This document shows, piece by piece, positions 37,395 to 48,446 of a DNA stretch of 64,000 bases. Under the pieces are notes generated by a model. It was not told the origin of the DNA and made no database searches. It saw nothing but the letters and a program-made list of their open reading frames with translations. Both the position numbers and the translations under genes were made by a program. The stretch is from NCBI GenBank assembly GCA_001179505.1, contig CDMY01000007.1, positions 150,470-214,469 of the forward strand. Direction: 5' to 3'. Each line of letters begins with the position of its first letter. The first letter of the stretch is position 1. The stretch comes from Vitrella brassicaformis. Taxonomy: Eukaryota; Sar; Vitrellaceae.

Positions 37395-40300
37395 ATGAGT
37401 GACGCCGTCCCTCCACCGCCATCCAAGATAGGATCCCTCGAAGCCCCAACAGCCGCACTTGGCAACAGCGAGGACGGCGATGGAAAAACGCAGAACATTA
37501 ACGTGGCAGTGCGTGTGCGACCACTTCATGAGAGTGAGAAGAAGAGCTTCTCCAATGCGTGGCGCATCGACGGCAACGCCATTCACCAGGTCGGTGCAGC
37601 CTCGCAGAATGGACCTGGGCGAACATCGCGGCGACTCGTCCATATCTTTCTCTCTTTCTCTCAGGTCCTCCCGGGTGTCCAGAAGGGAGCAGTTGAGGCA
37701 GCGCTTCGGAAAGCGTCAGCTGAGCGGCCGCCAAAGGCTGCTGCTGGAGGACTTGGGTCGAGGGCGACCGCGAGCAAGGGAGAAGAGCCCTTTGAGCCCC
37801 TGACATTCACCTTCGAGACGATTCTGGGTGCAGACATCACAAATGCGGACCTATACGACCAGATGGCCACGCGGATGATCAAGAAAACAGTGTTCACAGG
37901 TACGAGGAAGACAGGACATACAATGGCCACTGAAAGCCATACATGTCTCGCAGGAATTAATGGCTGCTTTCTCACCTATGGCCCAACTGGATCTGGGAAG
38001 ACACACTCAATCATGGGGAATCACGACGATCCTGGCATCCTGCCACGCGCAATCGACGAGATATTCGCATCCATTGAGAGCTCGACAGAGAGCGAGACCA
38101 AGGATAAGACGCAAGAGACGCACGAGTTCTCCGTTCGATTCAGCTACTTAGAGATATACAAAGAGATGGTCACCGATCTTCTTCAAGACCCACCTGAGAA
38201 TCAAAACCTTGCCGTCAAAGAGGATCCCGGCAAAGGTACAACACCATGAATGTCTTTCATGTCTCCACGTATGTTTCCATGCAATCAGGATTCTTTGTAC
38301 AAGGAGTGCTCGAGCGTCTTATTTCGGGCGCTCAGGAGGCTCTGGTCCTCATCGGCGAGGGAGAGAGTAAACGAAGATATGCAGCCACTGACTTCAATGA
38401 GCGGTCCAGCCGATCCCATGTCGTTTGTACCTTCATTGTGGAAAAGACGACGACCAAAGTTACACGAACAAGCCCACGCGGTTCACCAGCTACGTCTCCA
38501 CCACTGCGCCGATCGTCATCACTCAATCTAGACAAGGCCAAAGGGGAAGATGGTATGACAGATCGGGGTCGGAAAGCAATCACACCAGATATTGGCGACT
38601 TGTGGCTACTGTGTGTACCCACAGTGCCTTCATCCAAGTCGGAGCGAGAGTTCGTGGCGGAAACAAAGACGACGTGTGTGGGGCGCTTGGTAAGTCTGTC
38701 GTGATGTTTACTACGTGCCAGTGTGAGTTCTCCCTCTCTTTCAGCACGTCGTCGATCTCGCCGGTTGTGAGCCGGCTGGGCACCTCAAGGGCGACCGGCT
38801 GGAGGAGGGCAAGTTGATCAACAAGTCCCTATTCTTCCTATCTGAGTGCATCTCCCGTCTCGTCAAGGCCCAACGCAAAGAAGACAAGGCGGAAAGGGAG
38901 GCGGCAGCCGCAGCGGCTGCAGCGTCGGCAGCGCCGGCACTCAAAGTGCCTCCATCCCCCCTTCCCAAGGGTCCCGGCCGCTCATCTGCCCCAACAGTGA
39001 CGGCCGGCACGATTCAGGAGAAGGCGGGCGCCGTATCACACACCCACATCCCGTATCGGGACTCCAAACTGACCAGACTCCTTGCCAATTCATTAGGAGG
39101 CAACAGTCACACGGTGCTCCTGGTCACGCTGAATCCCACAGAAAATCACGTTGACCAAGCCATCCAGGCTTTACGGTAGGCAGAAGGCGACGTCTCGCTC
39201 CCACAAGCCATGTACGCCGTGTCTCATGTTGAATACGTTCTTTCTTTACGGGCAGGTTTGCGGCCAGGGCCAAAATGATCAAGAACAGGATCGAGGAGAA
39301 CTTCATTTCGCCCGAACAATCCGTCATTCACCGCCAGAACGAGCTCATCAAACAACTGCAAGCACAGCTCCGGGATTTGGAGTCAAAGCTTAAGGATACT
39401 GGCCCTGGACGCGGCGACTTGCTTGTCATCACGAAACCACGAGTTGTTCTCCCTGATACAGAGAAGCGCGGCGAAGTGGATCCCGTTTTGTACGCGATGC
39501 GCCGCCAGTCTCTCGTGCCTCCTGGCGGCCTTGCGCGTGGCAAATCTGGTGTCAGTGAGGTGTCAGCGATCACGGAGGACAACGAGGAAGAGGAGGAGGA
39601 CGAAGGCACGCAAATGATCAATGAGATACAGGACAAGCTGGAGATGTTTCAAAAGATGATCTTCCGATCGCAAAGCAAAAGGGAAAAGGAGGCAGAGGTA
39701 AACGGAGACACACAGACATGACCACCATGAGGGATGGGCGTCCATTTTCGTTTTCTGTCTCTCAGGAGGAAGCCAAATACAATCGTGTCCGTCGCGCCAC
39801 TGAGGCAGCGCCGCTTGCATTGGCACGCGGTTTCAACAAGCTCGACATTCCGCCAGAGGCTACGCAAGCACGGCGCAGCTCCGCCATGCCTGGAACCATC
39901 TCCCTTCAGCTGGCATCCGCTCTCAGAAGCCCCGACGGCCGCAAGGGATCACTCAAGGTATCATGGCAAGACACAGTCCAAGAGGAGGATGACGGTTCAG
40001 AGCTGGCATCCTCTTGGGAGTCAATGAAGGAGAGACGCAAGCAGGCGGGGAAGAGGCCTGTTGAGAAGATCGACATGGCCACCAGCACCTCCCATCTGTC
40101 GCTCACTATCCCTGAGGCCCAGGCCGCGCCCAGTGACCTCGATAGAGTCAGCAGACGTCTGGAGAAAGTCGACGTTGTGTTGGAATACATTGTCAGCTAC
40201 CTCGACCGCAAGAAGAAGGGCCCCGACAACGAGGCTGTAGGCGAGGGGGTCGACAGAAGTGCCACCATGAAGCTGGAGGCCGATCTTGCGAAAACAGAGA

Positions 40301-43300
40301 AAGAGGAAGAGAATCCAGAAGAAGAAGAAGAAGAAGAGCAGGGACAAGACGGCATGTCTCGTCTTGCTCTTGCTGTAGACAAGGTCGAGGGCCGCATGTC
40401 AGGCTTAAAAGGCGGCATCAGAGGCATGATCGATCGCTCCAAGGCCGAGAAGATGCGCTGTGTTGAGAAGGAGAAAGAGCTCGAGTCAAAGAAGGAGAGG
40501 CTGGAGCAGTCTTACGAGGAGAAAGTCAAGAGCATCCAAGGAGCCACTGAGGAGCTTCAGGACCGCCTCAAGGCGAGCCGCGATGCAGAGTACGAAAGTC
40601 TTCAAAAAGTGGAGGACCTCGAGACCGTCACCGTGGCTCAAGAGAAGGATATCGAGAGATTGCAGCAGGAACTCATCGAGGCTACAGAAAAAGCGGAGGC
40701 CAAAGGTGAATCTTGGTGCTTTCAACTGCAAAGAACCACTTTGGTTGGCGATTCCCCTTGTCCTTGCTTGTCATGCAGACGCAGAGGTCGAGCGAGCCAT
40801 TGCGGCTGCTGAAAGCGAGAAAGAGGCGCTGAAGGCAGATGAGGCCCGACTGAAGGCACAAAACGCCCATCTCATCTACGAGAAGGTCAAGCCCATCCCA
40901 TATGCATTTCTCGAGACTGCCGTTCCTAGATCTGCTTTCCGCTTCCTCAGGTCACACTTGAGACCAAGTTGGAGGAGCTGCAGAAGCAAATGGAAGATTG
41001 CGAGAAGCAGTACGAGCAGAAACTAGATAATTTCAAAGATCAAGCGAGGAAGTTCCAAGAACAGGCGAAGGCCCAGATGCGACGCCTGTCAATGAACACA
41101 AGGGGATTGGTGGGCCACGGCATGCGTCTTGCTGACCGCAACGCCAGACGGCTGTCGGCAGCCAGCATGCCCATTCCAGAAACGAGAGATGAAGCCGAGC
41201 TTGAAGAGCCGCCGGCCAGGTCGGCTTCTGTGGGTGAGACATCCGGGCGACTGGTGCCTAAGGGCTCAACAGACGTCCTCATGTCCCGCGGTACAGTCGC
41301 TGTGTCGGACTTTGGCTGCCAATTTGGCGATGAGAACGAGATAGACCACCAAGGCATGCAGACCGAGACAAAGGAGCTAACATCCAGCGAGATGCAAGCG
41401 CGTGTGGAAGGCCGAGACTCAGGCGCTCTGCAAACCGAGCCTATTGAGGCTATCGAGCAAGCTATACAGAGCGAGAAGCTGATGGGCCTTACTGACCAAA
41501 TGACGCAGAGTGCGCCCGAGATCAAAGACCAGATGGAGCAGGCTGCACTAGAGACACAAGAGGCGGGGAGCCAACACATTGCGCACGCGCTATTGGAAGG
41601 GAGCGTGCAGACTGCGGTGTCTTTCAGCGGGGCGGGCTTTATTGAGGGCACCGTGCAGACAGAAGGCGCCGTGCTTCAAGACAGCGATATGCACATGGCG
41701 TCAGTTCCCCCTTCGGAGAGGCTGGAGGCGGCCATGCAGACAGATAACACTGAAGGAAGCCATGCTGAATCCCAGACTGACGCCCTCGAGAACCTCCTCG
41801 TCTTCAACAGCACGCAGACGGAAACTCGGGAAACAAGGGACCAGGAGGGCCAGATTGAGGCCCCCGTCTACCAGGACCAGAGCAGCCGGTGGGAAGGCGG
41901 CTCCCAAATGGATACGGCCGTCCAGACAAGTATTGGTGAGGGGATCCTGGCGAATGACAAGGCAACACAAGCTCTCCAGAACACTGATGTGGCTGAGGCT
42001 CAGACGGAGAGCCCCCTCATAACCGGAGCTGCGGCCTCAATCGGCAATCAGACGGACGAAAAGAAGACCGACAGCCGAATTTCGCAGACCGACGCCCTTC
42101 CTGTCCAGCATGCCATGAACCAGACGGATGTCTCTCACCTGAGGTGTCCAGCAACTCCACGAGCGACCCAAACAGTCATCAATTGCGACCATGCAGCCTG
42201 TCAGACTGACGCAGCAGGACTGGCTGAGCCACAGACTACGGCCATGCAGACCGACAAGTCGGCTCTGGGCACCTCGGGAGTGCAGACGCACACGGCAGCT
42301 CTTCTGGAGGCCAGCACATCTCATACGGACCTGCTTGGCTCGTCTCACGCCATGAACCAGACTGAAGCGGCTCTCACTCGGGTGCCTGAGAAGGAGCAGC
42401 AAACGCAGGTTGAAGTGGCGACGAGGGGCGGCGAAAGTCATACCGCGGAGTCCCTCTTGACGAAACGCCAAAGCCACTCGTTCTCCCAGACAGACCTGTC
42501 GCTGGTGAAAGTCGTCCCTGAAGACAAGCACACGCAGACGATGGCAAGGACGGAGAAGACGGCCACACAGACAGATGAGACGCGGATCGACCCCAAGCAG
42601 AAAGGCAAAGGAGTCCAGACACAAGCGGTGGTGGTGGAGGCCAAGCGCTCCCAGACCGACCCGCCCCCTCTGGAAGACGTCCGCAGCCAAACCGAGCTCT
42701 CACTTGTGCGACACACGACTCGCGACTCGAGCAGCCAGAGCCCTCAGATGCCACCCTTGCCGCCCCCAACCAGCAGAAGGGACAGCTCGGGCCAGACGAT
42801 TGAGTCGCCGCGACGCGCAAGCCCAAGTCAGACCGAAGACACGCCGAGGCGTGCTTCTGTCACACAGACGGATCGGGCGGCTTCGAGGGAGAGGGACATA
42901 CAGACCGAGCCGAGACAGTGCAGGTCCGTTGCCTCCGGAGAACCCAGCCCCACTGAAGTGCGCGTGCGATCGACCCAGACCGACAGCGGTGTCCCATCTC
43001 CCTCTCCCCGCTCAGAGGGCGGCATGGCTTGTCCACATTGGCACGGACCGATGGTGCCACCGTCTTCGTCGCTCATCACTCCTCGACCGACGGACCCATT
43101 TCAGCCGTTTCTGCCCCAACAGCAGCAGCATGCAGTGGAGCAGCAGCAGCAGCAGCAGCAACAGCAGTACCTGCAGCAGCCGCAGCAGCTGCAGACTGAT
43201 GGAGGCGAGATGCGTCGTGCTACATATTTGGTTGGCGATGGACCCGTGCAGCCTGAATGCCGCGGCTCAGGATACATCGTCATTCAGGCAAGCGACCGCA

Positions 43301-44302
43301 GCCCATCTGCACCTCCCCCCGCTCCCCCTCCCTCCCTTCATATCACCAACACGGTCACATCAGCCTCCCCTGCACGCGACCCTTCCGTGGGCGGTTCGGC
43401 GGTCGGGAGCCCGGAGGACAAGAGGATCATCGTGACACGCAGCTCCACAAGACAGGCACACGACGACCCCGTGGCCCATGTGCCAAGGAACAGGGAGAGG
43501 GAGGAGAGGGATGAGCGCCATGTGGAGCGGGAGAGGGACGGGGAGATGGCCGAGATGATTCGCTTGCTGCGGCGTGTGCTGGAAGGAAACATGCCCGCTG
43601 AGGCGGTGCCTGGTGCGCTGGCGTCGATTAGGGGGGGCGGTGGTGTGGCCGGCCAAGGCGTGCCGGCACTGGGCAGCAGGGGGCCCGAGTGTGGTGCGCC
43701 TAGTCTGCGGTGTCGATATGTGACGAGAGGGGCAGCAGGGGGGGCAGATGACCGCCAGCTGCAGAACGTAAGACAGAGACACGGGCTCCATTCTCTGCCT
43801 GCACATCTGCCTGTCGATTCTTGCTGTTCAGGAGCTAGATCAGCTGCGCCGGATGTTGGCCGATTTGACTGACAAATCAAGGGCCATTATATCGTCCCGT
43901 GATTTGTCGGTGAGGCCACACAAAAGAGAAGCACATGAGGCAAAGGACTGCTACCACCAACCCGCTCCATCGTCCAGACCCCCCCTGCTGGGCGGTGGCC
44001 CCGTCATCCACTGCCCGGCGGTTGGGCGTATTCCTGACACACACAAGATTGGACCACGCGGCACGGGAGGCGGCGGGGGCGCACAGATAAACATACTAGG
44101 CGGTGGTCTGAGAGGCCGGGGCATGGCGGCTGAGTCTGGTCAAGGAGTGGATGACCAATTTCTGTTCTTTGTCTCGACACCGGCCACTTCGCCAAGGAGG
44201 GCGGGGGTGGACAGCAGAAGGCACGAGACGATGCAGGAGAAGCTTGTGCCGCAGAGTGCGAGACAGGAGAGAGACAAGAGGCCTTTCTACTACAGGTGGT
44301 GA
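37395..44302 (+). CDS. N-terminal-motor kinesin with long QT[D/E]-motif tail
   Basis: Start ATG 37395 (MSDAVPPPPSKIG). The motor starts NINVAVRVRPLHESEKK and shows the P-loop GPTGSGKTHS (about 37981), switch I NERSSRSH (about 38398), switch II DLAGCE (about 38757), NKSLFFLSECISRL, HIPYRDSKLTRLLANSLGGN and a neck ending FAARAKMIKNR. An insertion of about 55 residues (Lys/Glu, then Ala-rich, then Pro-rich; 38870-39040) sits between helix alpha4 and HIPYRDSK, at loop L12, which faces the microtubule. Coiled coil spans roughly 39270-41090. Next is a low-complexity tail (41340-42990) with about thirty SQTD/MQTD/TQTE motifs, then a poly-Gln tract. The last exon begins ELDQLRRMLADLTDKS (acceptor about 43831) and ends KRPFYYRW, stop 44302. 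Subfamily unclear; cargo unknown. Confidence 0.92.
41340..42990 (+). other. QT[D/E] short-motif array in kinesin tail
   Basis: Within the kinesin reading frame the dipeptide QT recurs about thirty times, mostly preceded by S, T, V, M or A and followed by D or E: MQTETKE, ALQTEPI, TVQTEGA, AMQTDNT, ESQTDAL, STQTETR, AVQTSIG, EAQTESP, ISQTDAL, ACQTDAA, FSQTDLS, ATQTDET, RSQTDPP, VTQTDRA, STQTDSG. Spacing is irregular (about 8-30 residues), so this is a motif array and not a recent DNA tandem repeat. The pattern matches the TQT-centred recognition motif of LC8/DYNLL dynein light chains. Confidence 0.75.
43117..43194 (+). repeat. CAG tract encoding poly-Gln in kinesin tail
   Basis: Interrupted (CAG)n giving QQQQHAVEQQQQQQ-type protein sequence, in frame with the kinesin. 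Length polymorphism is likely. Confidence 0.85.
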
Positions 44303-44388
44303 CTGTGTGCGTGAGTGAGACACACATACATTTGATAGATCCATGCGGTAGACGGCTAGTGCAGATACGTACATAGAGACTTTGTGCA

Positions 44389-44970
44389 ATGGCGACGGAT
44401 CTCGATGACGGATGGATGGATGGATCTGCATCAATCGGAATCAGATCAGACACAGCGTACTGTACAAGCATTGCACTCCGCACTGACCATGTGCATCTCT
44501 GTTTGTTGCCGGAACGGGATAACGAGCATCTTCGCAGAGATTCTGTGTTCCCAACCTCATCGTCGCAGTGGAACGACAGGTTCTTGCTCTCGTCTGTTGG
44601 AGGGGCTCTCTCGATGTCTTTGGAGCTCGAGCCTCCCGCTGGTGTCTCGGTGGGCTCGTTTCCGTCTTCCTGGCCATCCTTGAAAGAGTGTGCCTTGTTC
44701 AGGGCCGGCGTGTTGGCTGCAGGGGTGGGCAGGGATGACTCGTGGCTGGACGGCCTCGTCTCGACATCGTTGCCGAGACCCTTGGGGGCGTCTCCCTTTC
44801 ACTCAGAGCGTTGTTTGACGGCTCTCATTCGCGAGGACAGACCTGTATCCTGGCCGACCACGTGCGCGGAGTGTAGAAAGTCAGCTTGCCAGCAATGCGA
44901 ACGCATGGGCAGCTCATGGCCAGGGTGCATCCGCTTTGCACTTTCTCCTCCGCCGTTTAGTGAAGCATGA
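44389..44970 (+). CDS. Uncertain 193-codon ORF between kinesin and TM9SF genes
   Basis: A single open frame starting MATDLDDGWMDGSASIG and ending SPPPFSEA. It resembles no family I know. The first codons come from a GGAT microsatellite. In its favour are its length in a gap of about 800 bases and few low-complexity residues after codon 20. Against it are no introns in an intron-rich genome and competing frames on the other strand. It could equally be kinesin 3' UTR or TM9SF upstream sequence. Confidence 0.25.
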   Translation: MATDLDDGWMDGSASIGIRSDTAYCTSIALRTDHVHLCLLPERDNEHLRRDSVFPTSSSQWNDRFLLSSVGGALSMSLELEPPAGVSVGSFPSSWPSLKECALFRAGVLAAGVGRDDSWLDGLVSTSLPRPLGASPFHSERCLTALIREDRPVSWPTTCAECRKSACQQCERMGSSWPGCIRFALSPPPFSEA

Positions 44971-45100
44971 TCTAGGACGCGGAGAGGTCCGCTGCGAGCC
45001 AGCTAATTTGAGCTCGCAAATGCTAACCGACTCGAGGAGATTCTCCGGAGAGGGCTGAGAAACGGCGAACGAAGCGCACAGCACATTGGCATCGGCGTAG

Positions 45101-48100
45101 ATGGGAAGAGGCCGGATCTTAGCAAGGCGGCCGCTAAGGCCTTCGCTTGCCGCTGCTACCTCGCTCGCGCTGCTGCAGGTGACTGCAGCATTTTATCTGC
45201 CTGGCGTGGCACCCACAGAGTATGAGGAAGGCAAGAAGGTGCAGCTAAAGGTCAACAAAATCACGTCCGTCAAGACCCAGCTCCCTTACAGGTGAGCGCA
45301 ACCACGTGGCACCACGACACGACAGGCAAGTGTGTGTCTTGTGCAGGTACTACTACTTGCCATACTGCGAGCCCGAGAACGTCAAGGAGAGTGTGGAGAA
45401 TCTGGGCGAGATCCTGGCGGGCGACGTCATCGAAACATCCAGCTATGAGGTGAATGGGATGAGATAATTAACACCTCACTCACCCTTCGCAAGCCGACTC
45501 AGCTGGAGCGGGCGTGTTTCTCTCTTGTGTGTGGCCCGGCCGTCCGTGTGTGCATCAATCAATCGCCTCAGATGAAGATGAAGGAGGACGTTCAGTGCAA
45601 GATCTTGTGTGAGAAGAAGCTCGACACCGACAAGCGGTCGCTCTTCAAGGAGGTCATCGACGACGAATACCAAGTCAACTGGTAGGTACCACACGCACGC
45701 CACACACTGACCGCTGCACGCCCGCTGACTGATGCGATGCGTCTTCTGTGTGTTCCGCCACGTCAGGCTGATCGACAATCTTCCCGCTGCGACGCGTTAC
45801 GAGGTGAATCGCGGGGCCCAGAAGGACTTCTACTACACCAACGGATTCCCTGTCGGCAGCAAAGCCGGGGTACGACGATCCTCAAGCACACACACGACAG
45901 CTGCCTTGTGCGGTGCGCGTATGGGTAATTGACGTTCGTTCATTAGGGCAAGCACTACCTGCACAACCACGTGGACATTGTGCTCAAGTACCACCAGCCG
46001 CGAAAGGGCGTCGAGAAATACAGAATCGTCGGATTCGAGGTCGCGCCACACAGGCAAGCCGACCGACGCACACTGACTGACGAGGCAGTGCACAAACCCG
46101 TCACTGAATGTCATGCGTGTGGTGCATTGCAGCATGCTTCACAAGAATGGCGGGTGTGAGGGTGTGGATGACCTGCTGGAGCTGGACTCGCTGTCCAACG
46201 ACCAGTCGGTGGCCTTCAGCTACAGCGTCAAGTGGGAGCCGTCTGACGTCCGGTGGGCGTCACGGTGGGACATCTACCTCAGGAGCCAGGCCACGGACGA
46301 TCAAATACACTGGTCAGCCATCAGCCACTGAGCGGGGCGAACAGGGAGGGTGGGAGAGCTGGGCTTGCAAGCATGTTCTTTATGCGGATGGATTGTATGA
46401 GCAGGTTTTCGATCATCAATTCGCTGATGATCGTGCTGTTCCTTTCGGGAATGGTCGCCATGATCCTCCTCAGGACTCTTCACAGAGATATCGCAAAATA
46501 CAATGAGGTCAGACAGACATACCCAACACCCACCCACTCGACTCGTGCGGATTTCTTTCATTCGGTGCAGATGGCTTTGGCGGAGGAGGCGCAGGAAGAG
46601 ACCGGATGGAAACTCGTCCACGGGGACGTCTTCAGGAAGCCGCCACACAGCCAAATCCTAGCCTGCTCAGCCGGATCGGGGATACAGGTACATAAAAGCC
46701 AGAGAGAGGGACAGAGAGAGAGAGAGAGAGGGAGAGAGGCAACACATGCGCTCGTGTGCGTCATGTGTGCAGATTCTTGGTATGACGATTGTGCTGCTGA
46801 TATTCGTGGCGCTCGGGTTCCTGTCGCCCGCTTACCGCGGCAGCATCCTGCAGGCGATGCTGTTGCTCTTTACCTTCATGGGCATCTTCGCAGGATACAC
46901 CTCGGCCAGATTCTACAAAATGATGAAGGTCAGAACATACAAACACCTACGGAATGCCATGCGCCAGTCGCGGCTTGTTTGCATGTGTACCGGTTCGTTC
47001 GTGTGTCTGTCTGTCAGGGAGAGGACTGGAAGCGGACGACACTGCTGACGGCATTCCTGTACCCCGGCACAGTGTTTGTCATCTTCTTTGTCCTCGACCT
47101 CCTTCTGTGGGGCGAGCAGTCGTCGGGCGCCGTGCCATTCTCCACCATGTTCGCCCTGCTCGTCCTCTGGTTCGGCATATCCACGCCACTCGTCTTTCTG
47201 GTGAGCCCAGCCGGGGGGCTGGCCTGGTGTGGTACACGTGGTCGTAGGCAGCCTGACCGGAAAATGGCTCTGTGCGTGTGTGTGTGTGTGTGTGTTGTCA
47301 GGGTGCGTATTTCGGTTACAAGGCCCAGCCGATATCGCTGCCGGTGCGAACGAACCAGATCCCACGTCAGATCCCCGCACAGCCCTGGTTCATTGGGCCA
47401 ATCTTCACCTGCCTCGTCGGCGGCGTGCTGCCTTTCGGGTGAGAGAGGGAAGACCAAAGTGTGGCCTCCTCTGTTAATTGCAGTGCTGTCATGTCCGCCG
47501 CCGTCTGTCTGGGTGTATGCAGAGCTGTGTTTACTGAGTTGTTTTTCATCATGTCGTCGCTCTGGCAGCACCAGTTCTACTACCTATTCGGTGGGGGAGG
47601 GACACAGAGGGCGTTCCGTGGCCTTCGTTACTTACAAACAGCCCAAATTGCGTGGGTGCGTGGGTGTGGTGTGCTGGTGTGTGTATTGACTGATTGGTCC
47701 GTGAAGGGTTCTTGCTGCTGGTGTTGGTGATTCTGATCTTGACATGTGCCGAGATCTCGATCGCCCTGACGTACTTCCAGCTGGCGAGTGAGGACTACAA
47801 CTGGTGGTGGCGCTCATTCTTCGCCTCGGCCGTCAGCGCCTTCTACGTGTTCCTCTACTCTGTCCTCTACTTCGCCACACGGTACCGTACGGGCAGGCAG
47901 TCATTCCCACCACACGGATTGGATTGCAATAATGCATTGGCGGGAGGCATGGCATGCTTTCCTTCTCTTTGTGTGGCTTGTGTGTGTGTGTGTGCAGGTT
48001 ACAGATCAACAAGTTCGTGTCGATACTGCTTTATTTCGGTTACATGTTCATCATCTCGTTCTCATTCTTCCTCCTCACCGGTAAGTGAAAGTGGGTCGGT

Positions 48101-48252
48101 CGGGTGCTGTGCTCGCACCGCAGATCGATGTCTCTCCCTCTCCGTCCCCCTCACTGCACTTTTTGTCTGTTGGCGTGCCTGCAGGTTCCATCGGGTTCAT
48201 ATCAACATTTTATTTCGTGAGGGCCATCTACGGCTCCATCAAGGTCGACTGA
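45101..48252 (+). CDS. TM9SF: Transmembrane 9 superfamily (EMP70) protein
   Basis: Nonaspanin of Golgi/endosomal membranes. Start ATG 45101 gives MGRGRILARRP, then a hydrophobic signal peptide (LAAATSLALLQVTAAF) directly followed by the family signature FYLPGVAPTEYEEGKKV. Luminal-domain exons: YYYLPYCEPENVKES, LGEILAGDVIETSSYE, LIDNLPAATRYEV, YYTNGFPVGSKAG, HLHNH-type KHYLHNHVDIVLKY, YSVKWEPSDVRWASRWD. Membrane helices follow: INSLMIVLFLSGMVAMILLR, LGMTIVLLIFVALGFLSP, GSILQAMLLLFTFMGIFAGY, LTAFLYPGTVFVIFFVLDL, FALLVLWFGISTPLVFLGAY, FFIMSSLWQHQFYYLFG, LLLVLVILILTCAEISIAL, WWWRSFFASAVSAFYVFLYS, SILLYFGYMFIISFSFFLLT, ISTFYFVRAIYG. It ends SIKVD with stop 48250-48252; KVD fits the KXD/E Golgi-retention signal of TM9 proteins. 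Introns are short, many with TG tracts. Confidence 0.95.
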
Positions 48253-48412
48253 CGCACCATGGACGAGGGGCTGGGCTGGGTGGTGGGTAGGTCATCTAGC
48301 TCGACTCGATGGTGACTAACAAACAGACAGACAGACAGCGGTGCTGTCGTAATTAAATGACTGACTGACACGTCCCGCCTCCACAAATGGGAGAGAGGCC
48401 CTCGGCGAGACA

Positions 48413-48446
48413 CAGACAGACAGACAGGCAGACGGACGGACGGACG
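48413..48446. repeat. GACA/GACG tetranucleotide tract
   Basis: CAGACAGACAGACAGGCAGACGGACGGACG-type run shortly after the TM9SF stop. Confidence 0.8.

Noticed and set aside
42037-42690. Minus-strand 217-codon ORF opposite the kinesin tail
   Set aside because: It is the antisense of the QT-motif array, whose biased codons suppress stops on the other strand. No splice signals or family resemblance.
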